Source: Streptomyces antarcticus
Lineage (GTDB): Bacteria; Actinomycetota; Actinomycetes; Streptomycetales; Streptomycetaceae
Length of the DNA stretch: 64,000 nt
Reading direction: 5' to 3'
NCBI RefSeq assembly: GCF_026627255.1
Contig: NZ_JAPNLM010000005.1
Span: 1-64,000 of the forward strand
Shown: piece by piece, positions 27,270 through 35,286 of the stretch
Layout: each line of letters opens with the position of its first letter
Position numbering within the stretch: the first letter of the stretch is position 1
Notes under the pieces: model-generated
What the model saw: the letters and a program-made list of their open reading frames with translations, nothing else
What the model was told of the DNA's origin: nothing
Database searches by the model: none
Made by a program: the position numbers and the translations under genes

Positions 27270-29242
27270 GTGGTGTCCTTGCCGAGGGAGCTGGTCCAGG
27301 CGTACTCGCGCAGCAGGCGCAGGCCGTTGAGGCCGACGATGACAGTGGAGCCTTCGTGGCCGGCGACACCGAGCGGCAGCGGAAGCGTGCCGATCAGGTC
27401 CCAGGCCACCAGCACGGAGATGAAGACCCCGGCGATGACCAAGTTCTGCACCACCAGGCGGCGGGCCTTGCGGGAGAGAGCCACGACGGCGGGAATCGTT
27501 GCGAGTTCATCGCGCACGACGACGGCGTCTGCAGTCTCCAGTGCGAGGTCGGAGCCGGCCTTGCCCATCGCGATGCCGGCGTGCGCGGCGGCCAGCGCGG
27601 GCGCGTCGTTGACGCCGTCGCCGACCACCAGCACCCGGCGCCCTTCGGCCTCCCACGCCTGGACTGCAGTCACTTTGTCCTGCGGAAGCAGGTTGGCGCG
27701 GACGTCGGTGATGCCGACCTCGGCGGCCAGCTGGCGGGCGGCCCGCTCATTGTCGCCGGTCAGCAGGACCGGCGCCCGGCCAGTCAGTTCGGTGAGCGCG
27801 GCCACCATCGCCTTCGCGTCGGGGCGCAGTCGGTCGGTGATGCCCAGCACACCCACCGGCGTGCCATCGCGCAGGACGAGGACCGCTGTACGGCCCGCAT
27901 CCTCAAGCGCCTTCACCACGCCGCTGGTCTCCGGGCCGTCGGCAACGGCGAGACGAGTCGGTGAGCCGACCTGAACGCGACGGCCGCCGACGGTGCCGGT
28001 GACACCGGCACCGGGAGTGGAGGTGAAGCCGGTCGCCTCGGCGAGGGTGAGGCCGCGGTCGCGGGCGGCCTGGACGACGGCACGGGCCAGGGGGTGCTCG
28101 CTGGGGTGCTCGACCGCGGCCGCCAACGCCAGCAGCTCGTTCTCGTCCAGGCCCGATGCATGCTGCGGGCGGCTGACGGTGACGCGCGGTGTGCCCTCGG
28201 TCAGGGTGCCGGTCTTGTCCAGCGCGACGGCGTCGATCTGGCCCAGGCGTTCCATGACGACGGCGGACTTCGCGAGGATGCCGTGGCGGCCCGCGTTGGC
28301 GATCGCGGACAGCAGCGGCGGCATCGTGGAGAGCACCACAGCACACGGTGAGGCCACGATCATGAAGGTCATCGCGCGGAGCAGGGCCGACTGGAGTTCG
28401 TCGCCGAAGGAGAGCGGGATCGCGAAGACGGCCAGCGTGGCGATGACCATGCCGATCGAGTACCGCTGCTCGACCTTCTCGATGAACAGCTGCGTGGGCG
28501 CCTTCGTCTCGGAGGCTTCCTCGACCATCTTCACGATCCGCGCGATCACCGAGTCCGCCGGGTCCCGATCGACCCGTACGCGCAGGGCGCCAATGCCGTT
28601 CACGGTACCGGCGAACACCTCGTCGCCGACCTGCTTGGCCACAGGGAGGGGCTCGCCGGTGATGGTGGCCTGGTCGACGTCACTTGCCCCCTCGAGGACC
28701 TGTCCGTCGCCACCGACCCGCTCACCGGGCCGCACCAGGATGACGTCGCCAACGGTGAGGGAATCCGCCAGGACGACCTCCTCCCCACCGCCGGACGGGA
28801 GGCGGGTCGCGGTGGTCGGGGTGAGGTCGAGGAGGCCGCGTACCGAGTCGGCCGTGCGCGCGGTAGCGACGCCTTCCAGGGCTCCGGAGGTGGCGAAGAT
28901 GACGATCAGCAGCGCGCCGTCGAGGACCTGGCCGATGGCGGCGGCGCCGAGCGCCGCGACGACCATCAGCAGATCCACGTCCAAGGTCTTGTCCTTCAGG
29001 GCCTTCAGGCCCTCCCATCCCGGCTCCCAACCGCCTGTGATGTAGACGGCGGCATACAGCGGACCCCACAGCCAGGCGGGGGCGCCGAGGAGATCCAGCG
29101 GGAGGGCGATCAGGAACAGCACCAAGGCGGCCAGCGCCCACCGGGCCTCCGGCAGCTCCAGGATGCGCGTACGCCGCTTGGGCGGCGTCGGACGCGGCCC
29201 GGCAGCGGCCGGCGCGGGCCGCTGGTCAAGGACAGAAGACAT
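27266..29242 (-). CDS. P1B-4-type heavy-metal (Co2+/Fe2+) ATPase
   Basis: A 658-residue P-type ATPase lacking an N-terminal metal-binding domain. TGEP (195-198), the P-domain 'DKTGTLT' (Asp342) and 'GDGVNDAPAL' are intact. The membrane metal site is 'SPC' (298-300) rather than CPC, and a late helix has 'HEGSTVIVGLNGLRLL' (His629). SPC plus HEGxT is the P1B-4 signature of CtpD/CoaT exporters of Co2+ or Fe2+. It is divergent from an ArsR-type regulator and coupled to a ferredoxin-like gene. Confidence 0.92.
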   Translation of the reverse strand: MSSVLDQRPAPAAAGPRPTPPKRRTRILELPEARWALAALVLFLIALPLDLLGAPAWLWGPLYAAVYITGGWEPGWEGLKALKDKTLDVDLLMVVAALGAAAIGQVLDGALLIVIFATSGALEGVATARTADSVRGLLDLTPTTATRLPSGGGEEVVLADSLTVGDVILVRPGERVGGDGQVLEGASDVDQATITGEPLPVAKQVGDEVFAGTVNGIGALRVRVDRDPADSVIARIVKMVEEASETKAPTQLFIEKVEQRYSIGMVIATLAVFAIPLSFGDELQSALLRAMTFMIVASPCAVVLSTMPPLLSAIANAGRHGILAKSAVVMERLGQIDAVALDKTGTLTEGTPRVTVSRPQHASGLDENELLALAAAVEHPSEHPLARAVVQAARDRGLTLAEATGFTSTPGAGVTGTVGGRRVQVGSPTRLAVADGPETSGVVKALEDAGRTAVLVLRDGTPVGVLGITDRLRPDAKAMVAALTELTGRAPVLLTGDNERAARQLAAEVGITDVRANLLPQDKVTAVQAWEAEGRRVLVVGDGVNDAPALAAAHAGIAMGKAGSDLALETADAVVVRDELATIPAVVALSRKARRLVVQNLVIAGVFISVLVAWDLIGTLPLPLGVAGHEGSTVIVGLNGLRLLREYAWTSSLGKDTT

Positions 29243-29297
29243 GACAAAACAACCCTTCACGGGCGGATGGGGCAACACCTTCACCATACAGGAACGT

Positions 29298-29313
29298 CTG
29301 AATAGGTCTTCAG
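29298..29313. promoter_or_regulatory. ArsR/SmtB-type operator
   Basis: CTGAATAGGTCTTCAG is an imperfect dyad (CTGAA/TTCAG) of the kind bound by SmtB-like repressors, placed between the divergent ATPase and regulator genes and overlapping the probable -35 of the regulator. Confidence 0.65.
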
Positions 29314-29335
29314 GTGTCATGGGTATGATGTCCGT

Positions 29336-29722
29336 ATGGGTCACGGAACCGGCACCGCCAGCAGCGCCACCACCCGCGAGCGCCTCGACGCCGTCGGCAC
29401 GGCCGATGTCGCCGCCACTCTCCAGGCCCTCGCCACGCCCTCGCGGCTGCACATCCTGGCCCGCCTCCAGGAAGGTGCCTGCTCGGTCGGCGACCTGGCC
29501 GAGGCCGTCGGCATGGAAGCCTCCGCCTGCTCGCACCAGCTCCGCCTGCTGCGCAACCTCGGACTGGTCACCGGCGAACGCCACGGCCGCTCGATCATCT
29601 ACGCCCTCTACGACAACCACGTCGCCGAACTCCTCGATCAGGCGCTCTACCACGTCGAGCACCTGCGAATGGGCATCCGCGACACCCGCGGCGGCGTGCC
29701 CGATCCCGTAAGCGCCGACTGA
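29336..29722 (+). CDS. ArsR/SmtB-family metalloregulator
   Basis: A 128-residue winged-helix repressor. The recognition helix region is 'MEASACSHQLRLLRNLGLV'. The C-terminal helix has Asp-x-His ... His-x-x-His ('DNHVAELLDQALYHVEH') with spacing identical to the alpha-5 site of SmtB/NmtR, which binds Zn2+, Co2+ or Ni2+. It appears leaderless: TATGAT (29324-29329) ends six bases before ATG. It probably represses the P1B-4 ATPase operon. Confidence 0.9.
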   Translation: MGHGTGTASSATTRERLDAVGTADVAATLQALATPSRLHILARLQEGACSVGDLAEAVGMEASACSHQLRLLRNLGLVTGERHGRSIIYALYDNHVAELLDQALYHVEHLRMGIRDTRGGVPDPVSAD

Positions 29723-29736
29723 AACCAGGACATCGT

Positions 29737-30090
29737 CTACCGGGGCAGCTTCGCCCTCCGCTCGGGGTGGGCGGTGCCGACGTACCGCATCGCGGTCTGC
29801 TCCGTGATCCCGAACGCGAAGTATGTGTTGATCTTGTTGATCTGGCCGCGCACTGTCGAGGGCGCCTGTTTGCCTGGTCCGGCGAAATAGCAATCGACCT
29901 CGCGCGGGAGAGCTGCCACGGCACGGTGCCGTAGTACTCGCAGACCTCCACCACCGGCTTGAGCAGGTCGTCGAGCGTCGTCGGCGCCAGCCCGGCCGCG
30001 TCCCGGGTCACTGGTACTCCGAGAGCGTGTCGGGGAAGAAGCCTCCCTCGACGTTGGCGGACATACGGGCCTGACGGCGGCGCTGCAGGG
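29737..30090 (-). pseudogene. Tyrosine recombinase remnant with frameshifts and deletion
   Basis: Pieces in different minus-strand frames form one decayed recombinase: 'MSANVEGGFFPDTLSEYQ' (from 30064), 'GLAPTTLDDLLKPVVEVCEY' and 'YFAGPGKQAPSTVRGQINKI', then an abrupt jump to a C-terminal 'AMRYVGTAHPERRAKLPR'. The catalytic core is absent. It is a second integrase that lost its middle. Confidence 0.6.
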
Positions 30091-30228
30091 TGACGGCGTC
30101 CGCCAAGCCCGACTCCACCGACACGGAGGCCGAGTCGACCACCCCGCTGGCGTCCGCCCCGGGGCGCACTAACGTCAGAACGACCTCCGCCCCCGCAGAC
30201 CATGCGGAGATCCTGTCGCGCGGGGGGG

Positions 30229-30381
30229 GCGTTCAACTACGCATGCACCGGAGTCGCGTTCGCAGCCTTCGCCCTGCTGATCTTCCTCGCCCTGCGTCCT
30301 CGAGGTACCGGGCTTGATTCGAAGCAGACGGCCCAGGCTGCTTCGAAGCGGGTCAGGAGGAGGGCGGCGAGAGTGGGGTGA
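30229..30381 (+). pseudogene. MFS transporter C-terminal remnant
   Basis: The plus strand encodes 'FNYACTGVAFAAFALLIFLA' followed by a charged tail and a stop at 30379-30381, the last helix and tail of an MFS transporter with no upstream remainder; a G-run precedes it. Its 3' end overlaps the end of the BNR lipoprotein gene on the other strand. Region 30091-30228 shows no gene. Confidence 0.5.
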
Positions 30382-31213
30382 ACGTCTGGCCGCCGTCACG
30401 CGACTCGTACACCCCGTCCTGGGTCGCGGCGAGGACGTGCCGGGCGTCCACCGCGGTGAGCGCTTGGGGCGCTCCGCCGGGCACGGTCGTGATCACGGTC
30501 CACGACGTGCCGCCGTCTTCGCTGCGGCTCAGCTTTCCGGCCGGATCGATGCCGAAGAGGACCTTCTCCTCCGGCCATGACACGTACGCCTGCACCGCAC
30601 CCGTGGCCTTGCCGAACGTACGGCCTCCGTCGGCGCTGGCCGCCACGCCCTCGGAGGTCGTGGCCAGCAGCCGCTCGCCCCCTCCCGGACCTGCTGCCAG
30701 GTCGAGGGCCTTGAGGCTGGCCCGGTCGTCCCAGGTCTTGAGATCGGTCGTGACTCGGATTCGGCCGCCCTCGTACCCGTACACGGTGCCCCCGGCGGAG
30801 TCGAGGGAGTGGAAGTCGGCTTCGTCGGCGAGCGACCTGGACGTCCACGTACGACCCGCGTCCGTGCTCTCGATCAGGCCAAGATTGCCCGGCTGGCCAC
30901 CTCCCGGTGCGCCGTGGCCGCTGGCGATGAAGGTGCCCTTGCCTGTCACGGTGAAGCCCATGAAGTCGTCCTTGCGGTCCCCGACGAGCTTCGGGTCCGT
31001 GCCTGCGCTGACGCTGTACAGACCGACGTGCGTGGCGACGTACACGCGGCCGTCCGCAGGATCGACGCCGAGACCGTGGACATGCGCGAGCGGCGGCGAT
31101 GCATCGGCTGATTCGTCTCCACTGGACCCGGCACCGCAGGCGGCGAGCGTGACCGCGGCGAGTGTGGCGGCCGTGGCGGCGAACACGGTACGGAAACGGA
31201 GACGTACGGTCAC
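30353..31213 (-). CDS. BNR/Ycf48-like beta-propeller lipoprotein (F510_1955 type)
   Basis: A 286-residue secreted lipoprotein with lipobox 'TLAAC' (near residue 25) and a beta-propeller of BNR/sialidase-like repeats ('STDAGRTWTSRSL', 'SADGGRTFGKATG', 'SEDGGTSWTVITT', 'SRDGGQTFTPL'). 'HVHGLGVDPADGRVYVATH' is the family N-terminal signature. Such genes are often found with copper and DUF305 genes. GTG 31213 follows GAGGA. A putative BlaI site lies about 80 bases upstream. The precise function is unknown. Confidence 0.85.
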   Translation of the reverse strand: MTVRLRFRTVFAATAATLAAVTLAACGAGSSGDESADASPPLAHVHGLGVDPADGRVYVATHVGLYSVSAGTDPKLVGDRKDDFMGFTVTGKGTFIASGHGAPGGGQPGNLGLIESTDAGRTWTSRSLADEADFHSLDSAGGTVYGYEGGRIRVTTDLKTWDDRASLKALDLAAGPGGGERLLATTSEGVAASADGGRTFGKATGAVQAYVSWPEEKVLFGIDPAGKLSRSEDGGTSWTVITTVPGGAPQALTAVDARHVLAATQDGVYESRDGGQTFTPLSPPSS

Positions 31214-31290
31214 GGGGTCCTCGTGGTGATGGAGCGGTTGGTGCACGCGGGCGGATTCGGGCTTCGCACTAACCTTCGGCTCAACGAGTA

Positions 31291-31312
31291 AAAACTTAGT
31301 AACTTCGTAGAC
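31291..31312. promoter_or_regulatory. Putative BlaI-type operator upstream of the BNR lipoprotein gene
   Basis: ACTTAGTAACTTCGTAGAC (31294-31312) carries CTTAGTA and the half-site CGTAGAC. It is AT-rich and resembles the site at 13062-13079. Confidence 0.5.
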
Positions 31313-31362
31313 GAGAGGCAAGTGGAAGGCAGCCAGGTGTAGGACGGAAATCGTGTCTCCTG

Positions 31363-32271
31363 TCAGAGACCGGGAGGGCAGGCGACCAGCAGCGGCAGCA
31401 GAGGCACCACAGCGGCCACGGCAGCCACAGAACCCCAGAGCACTGGATGGGCGTCATCGCGCCGTCCCAGGATGCGCTGCATGCGGATCAGGGCGGTGTG
31501 CCCGCCCGCGCCGAACGCGCCCTTGGGGGCACGCCCCGCAGCCATCTCGTACATCGCGGTCGCGAGCACATCGTGCTCATGGCTCCGCAGCGCTCGGTCG
31601 TCCGCGATCATCTCCAGCAGGATCGCCGTCTGCTCCTTGGCGTGGCGGGCCAGCGGTACCCAACGGAACACGGTGGCGAAGGCCTCTGCCGCGGCGAGTA
31701 CCAGGTGGTGGCGGCCCGCGACGTGGGCACGCTCGTGCTCGAGGACGGCGTTGAGCTGTTCGTCGGAGAGCAAGCGCACGGCCGCGTCGCTGACGACGAT
31801 CCTGGAGCGGCGGCCCGGCAGACAGTATGCGGCCGGCGTTTTGTGGGCCAGGACAGTGGCACGCAGGCGGGCGGAGTGGGTCCCCACCTTGTCCAATACG
31901 TCGCGGTGCCGGGCTCGCGCACGTCCGGCGCGGGCCATGTGGAAGGCAAAGCTCGCGACCAAGGCCAGCACCACCGCGCTGGGCAAGGCCACGGCCAGCT
32001 TGTCGGCGGTGGTCGGATCGGGCGCGGCTGTGCCGGCCCCCAGCCCACAGGCGTGCAGCAGGCCTACGAGTCCCGCGTGGAGGTGCTCGGTCGGCGTAGC
32101 GAGGTGGTACGCCGCGAGCGCCACGGAGACGGAGAACGAGAGGGCCAGTGCGTGCCATGCGGCCACCGCGAGGGCAGGAGCCCGGTGCGGCCAGGCGCTG
32201 CGCAGCATGATCCGCGGGGCGAGGAAGCCGACAGCCGCCGTGTAGGCGACCAGAGCGGGCGCGGCGTTCAT
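31363..32271 (-). CDS. M56-family membrane metalloprotease (BlaR-like, sensorless)
   Basis: A 302-residue membrane protein with about four helices and a zinc-protease motif 'LEHERAHVAG' (HExxH variant His179-His183). It corresponds to the BlaR1/MecR1 protease region but lacks the extracellular penicillin-binding sensor domain. The ATG overlaps the blaI stop (ATGA), so repressor and protease are co-produced. By analogy it cleaves BlaI on an envelope signal; the signal is unknown. Confidence 0.88.
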   Translation of the reverse strand: MNAAPALVAYTAAVGFLAPRIMLRSAWPHRAPALAVAAWHALALSFSVSVALAAYHLATPTEHLHAGLVGLLHACGLGAGTAAPDPTTADKLAVALPSAVVLALVASFAFHMARAGRARARHRDVLDKVGTHSARLRATVLAHKTPAAYCLPGRRSRIVVSDAAVRLLSDEQLNAVLEHERAHVAGRHHLVLAAAEAFATVFRWVPLARHAKEQTAILLEMIADDRALRSHEHDVLATAMYEMAAGRAPKGAFGAGGHTALIRMQRILGRRDDAHPVLWGSVAAVAAVVPLLPLLVACPPGL

Positions 32272-32636
32272 GGCTTCGGCCGTCGTCCCACGCTGCGCAG
32301 CGCCGTGCGCAGAGCTGCCACCTCGTCGGCGGACATGTTCTCGACGAACTGGACCAGCGCGGCCGGCCGGTCCTCGCTGGCTCCCAGAGCGTCCTCCATC
32401 AAAAGCGCCGAGTACGCCTCGCGGCTGCGCACCGGCGTGTACAGCCAGGCCCGCCCCTCCATGCCACGCAGGAGCCAGCCCTTGTGGAACAGGATGTTGG
32501 TGACGGTCATCACGGTCGTGTAGGCGATGTTCCGCTGTTCGTTTATGTCGTCGACGATCTCACGCACCGTGGCGGGACGGTTCCATCTCCAGAGGCGGTC
32601 CATGATCTCCGCCTCAAGTTCCCCCAGCCGACGCAT
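32268..32636 (-). CDS. blaI: BlaI/MecI-family transcriptional repressor
   Basis: A 122-residue winged-helix repressor: 'LGELEAEIMDRLWRWNRPAT' and 'AYTTVMTVTNILFHKGWL' are the BlaI DNA-binding core, and residues 80-115 form the dimerisation/cleavage helices. BlaI proteins bind TACTA/TAGTA dyads and are inactivated by BlaR proteases. Such a site lies directly upstream (32658-32682), so it is probably autoregulated and controls the other TAGTAGA-bearing promoters of the island. Confidence 0.92.
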   Translation of the reverse strand: MRRLGELEAEIMDRLWRWNRPATVREIVDDINEQRNIAYTTVMTVTNILFHKGWLLRGMEGRAWLYTPVRSREAYSALLMEDALGASEDRPAALVQFVENMSADEVAALRTALRSVGRRPKP

Positions 32637-32657
32637 GAGCCGAATCCTTTCGCCATT

Positions 32658-32682
32658 GTTGTACGCAACTACATAGTAGACC
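32658..32682. promoter_or_regulatory. Putative BlaI operator at the blaI promoter
   Basis: GTTGTACGCAACTACATAGTAGAC: a GTTG/CAAC dyad followed by CTACATAGTAG. It lies 20-45 bases upstream of the blaI ATG and also upstream of the divergent DUF6153-like gene. Confidence 0.65.
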
Positions 32683-32768
32683 GCGCGAATGGGCTCGGAC
32701 TGGCCCTCCTACCTGTTCGGACGCGATCGGCATGCCATGTGGGCGTGCTGGTGCTTACGATGGCGCCG

Positions 32769-33179
32769 ATGTCACGCAATGAGAAGCCCGCGAAGCCGCG
32801 ACCAGTGTTGCGGCTCAGCGGGCTGCTCGTCCTCGGCCTCCTCATAGGGCTGCTCGGGATGCACGGCCTGGGGTTTGCCCCGGCCGCAGCACGGCAGAGC
32901 ACGCACGGGCGCAATGCGGAGATCGGGCGCGCGGCAGCTGTCGTGGCCGAGCCGGATGAGTGCGGCCATGACTGCTCCGGGCAACACCAGCCCGCCGACC
33001 ATGCCGATCCGACCTGCGCCTCCGGCGCCGTGGCGGCGGCCTTTGTGTTTCCGCCCCTCGTTCCCAAAGCCATCGGTCTTCCCCCGTCGGCAGAGGGACC
33101 GATCACCGCCCGCGCCGGCGGTCCAGACGGGGGTCGGGCACCTCCCTCTCTCTCAGAGCTGCAACTCCTGCGGATATAG
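32769..33179 (+). CDS. DUF6153-like small exported/membrane protein
   Basis: A 136-residue protein with one hydrophobic segment ('LLVLGLLIGLLGMHGLG', about residues 18-34) and a His/Cys outer part ('DECGHDCSGQHQPADHADPTC'). It matches the proteins at 14109 and 38515 in length and plan. TACGAT lies seven bases before ATG 32769, suggesting a leaderless transcript; ATG 32760 is an alternative. It is divergent from blaI. Confidence 0.72.
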   Translation: MSRNEKPAKPRPVLRLSGLLVLGLLIGLLGMHGLGFAPAAARQSTHGRNAEIGRAAAVVAEPDECGHDCSGQHQPADHADPTCASGAVAAAFVFPPLVPKAIGLPPSAEGPITARAGGPDGGRAPPSLSELQLLRI

Positions 33180-33270
33180 GACAGGCCACGCGCCGCCGGA
33201 ATGAGCCCGTACCGGGCGCGGCGTCGCGATTCGCCATGCCCTTCCACAGATCAAATCGAGGAGATTCCGC

Positions 33271-33912
33271 ATGAAAGCGCACCGCAAGATGATCCGTCGT
33301 ACCGCACTCGTCGCCGGCACCGGAGTGGTTGCCCTCGTCCTGGCCGCCTGCGGCGGAAACGGCGGTAACAGCGCTCACGACATGGGAGCGATGGGCCAGC
33401 CCACCGCCTCGCCGTCCGCCACTGCTTCCGCCACGGCCGGAGACCACAACGCGGCAGACGTCTCCTTCGCCAAGGACATGATCCAGCACCACCGCCAGGC
33501 GGTGGAGATGGCCGAGCTGGCCGACACCCGTGCCTCGTCCGCCGAGACCAAGGACCTGGCCACGAAGATCAAGGGTGCCCAGGACCCGGAGATCAAGACC
33601 ATGTCCGGATGGCTCACCTCGTGGGGCGAGGAAGTCCCCGCTGACATGCCGAGCCAGGGCCACGACATGTCCTCCGGCATGCCCGGAATGATGAGCATGG
33701 CCGACATGGACAAGCTGAAGAACTCGACGGGTGCCGAGTTCGACAAGATGTTCGCCGAGATGATGATCAAGCATCACGAGGGCGCCATCGAAATGGCCAA
33801 GGCCGAGAAGACGGGCGGCAAGTACGAGCCCGCCAAGAAGCTGGCTGACGACGTGATCAAGGCGCAGACGGCCGAGATCGAGCAGATGAAGAAGATGCTC
33901 GGCACGAGCTGA
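33271..33912 (+). CDS. DUF305 lipoprotein
   Basis: A 213-residue secreted lipoprotein (lipobox 'VLAAC', near residue 27) with a DUF305 ferritin-like helical domain. The paired motifs 'DMIQHHRQAVEMA' and 'MIKHHEGAIEMA' and a Met-rich stretch 'DMSSGMPGMMSMADM' are present. DUF305 proteins are commonly linked to copper handling; His/Met clusters support metal binding outside the membrane. GGAG precedes the ATG. A terminator hairpin follows. Confidence 0.9.
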   Translation: MKAHRKMIRRTALVAGTGVVALVLAACGGNGGNSAHDMGAMGQPTASPSATASATAGDHNAADVSFAKDMIQHHRQAVEMAELADTRASSAETKDLATKIKGAQDPEIKTMSGWLTSWGEEVPADMPSQGHDMSSGMPGMMSMADMDKLKNSTGAEFDKMFAEMMIKHHEGAIEMAKAEKTGGKYEPAKKLADDVIKAQTAEIEQMKKMLGTS

Positions 33913-33927
33913 GTCGTTGAGGCGGCA

Positions 33928-33953
33928 CGGTCGGCGGAGCACTCCGCCGACCG
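33928..33953 (+). terminator. Terminator between convergent DUF305 and DUF1015 genes
   Basis: A 12-bp stem CGGTCGGCGGAG/CTCCGCCGACCG with a minimal loop follows the DUF305 stop and precedes the convergent DUF1015 end. Confidence 0.7.
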
Positions 33954-33976
33954 CGCCGCGGCGTTTCGGCCAGGCA

Positions 33977-35227
33977 CTATCTGGACGCGAGGACTCGCAT
34001 GGCCAGTCCCGCAGCTGGCTTCGGGCCGAACGAGGTTGATTTGCGGGGGAGGAGGACTCCCTTCGCTGCGAGTCTCCTCACTGTGTCCTCGGTGACAGCG
34101 GGGAGCAGGAGTGCGGTCCCGCCCCCGGGCGGGGCCACGGCCGCAGTCGCCTGGTCCGCGTCGTGTACATGCCGCACAGCGCCGGGGAGGTCGGGCACTG
34201 ACCAGGCGCGAGCGAGAAGCAGGTGGTCCGCGATGGCGGCGGGCAGTTGATGCCATTCGTGCGGCCGTGCTGCCAGCGCTTCAGCCAGTGCTTGTGGGTC
34301 AGGGGCCGAGATGCTCCAGGCCCGGCCGTTACCGGTGACCACCAGCTCATCAGGGTCGGGCAGTCGCCAACCGGAGGTCAACGGACGGACCCGTGCCACG
34401 TCTGCGGCCGCCGCAGCGGCCTTGTCGGGTTCCAGGCCGGGGATGACGCGGTGGATTGCCGTCAGCTGCAAGGGGGTTGCGGCGGAATCGACCAGGAGAG
34501 CCAGGGTGCGGTCCCAGGTGCTGCTCCCTCCCCGCTCCTGTCCGAGCCGCAGGCAGCTCGCGTGGCGGTGGTGGCCGTCGGCGATGAGTGCCTGGCAGCC
34601 TGCCAGCCCGGCAGTGAGCACTGATTGCTCGGCGGGATCGGTGCAGCTCCACAGCGTGTGCGTGATCGCTCCCAGACGCGCGGATGCGGTGGGCCGGCGG
34701 CTGGTGATCTCCTCGGCAAGACGGGTCGCCGCGTCATCCGAGGAGTGGTAGCTGAGGAGGAGGGGCTCCAACTGGGCGCGCAGTCCGGCCATGTGAGCCG
34801 CGCGTTGCCCGACGACATGGGGCTGGACATCCTCGTGGGGAAGAACTGCTCCGGCGCTCTCGTCGGACAGCAGCAGTTCACCGATCAGTCCACGCTGCAA
34901 GAGCCGGTGCCCGAGACGCTGTTGGTATACGTAGAGGGCCGGCCGGGGATCCCGGCGTAGTACGCCTCGGTTCAGCCATCGGTCCAACTGTCCGGCGGCG
35001 GCCGGTACGTCGTGGGCATACAACAGCCGGGCGATGTGATGAGGCCGACCACGCTGTGCCCGCGCGTAGGCGATCGGCATGTCGTCGTACGGCGGACTGA
35101 TCACACTGGACAGGTCTCCGGCGCGTGCCGAGTCGTACCGCACAGCCCGGAAAGGCCTGAGCTGCAATGCGGTGGGGGTCTGGCGAAGAGGGGCGGATAT
35201 CAAAGTTGACTCCCGATGCGGGGGCAC
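33977..35227 (-). CDS. DUF1015 family protein
   Basis: A 416-residue soluble protein of the DUF1015 family: 'LQLRPFRAVRYDSARAGDLS', 'VISPPYDDMP', then 'ALIADGHHRHASCLRLGQE'. It is third in the order cysteine synthase, MFS, DUF1015, after a short hairpin. DUF1015 has a ParB/SerK-like look and has been discussed as a kinase-type fold; I suggest, without proof, that it could phosphorylate serine for the O-phosphoserine-type cysteine synthase upstream. ATG 35227 and a TTG at 35203 with GGGAG upstream are both possible starts. Confidence 0.8.
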   Translation of the reverse strand: MPPHRESTLISAPLRQTPTALQLRPFRAVRYDSARAGDLSSVISPPYDDMPIAYARAQRGRPHHIARLLYAHDVPAAAGQLDRWLNRGVLRRDPRPALYVYQQRLGHRLLQRGLIGELLLSDESAGAVLPHEDVQPHVVGQRAAHMAGLRAQLEPLLLSYHSSDDAATRLAEEITSRRPTASARLGAITHTLWSCTDPAEQSVLTAGLAGCQALIADGHHRHASCLRLGQERGGSSTWDRTLALLVDSAATPLQLTAIHRVIPGLEPDKAAAAAADVARVRPLTSGWRLPDPDELVVTGNGRAWSISAPDPQALAEALAARPHEWHQLPAAIADHLLLARAWSVPDLPGAVRHVHDADQATAAVAPPGGGTALLLPAVTEDTVRRLAAKGVLLPRKSTSFGPKPAAGLAMRVLASR

Positions 35228-35235
35228 GGCAGGGC

Positions 35236-35269
35236 AGAGGGGCGGGCGAGGGCAGATGCCCGCCCCTCT
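35236..35269 (-). terminator. Hairpin between the MFS and DUF1015 genes
   Basis: AGAGGGGCGGGC and its inverted partner (12-bp stem, 10-base loop) lie in the 59-base gap after the MFS stop. It may attenuate transcription into DUF1015. Confidence 0.6.
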
Positions 35270-35286
35270 GGTGCTTGGCCGTTCGG

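Noticed and set aside
27266..29242. Calling the P-type ATPase a copper or zinc exporter
   Set aside because: The membrane motif is SPC with HEGST, not CPC or CPH, which points to the P1B-4 group.
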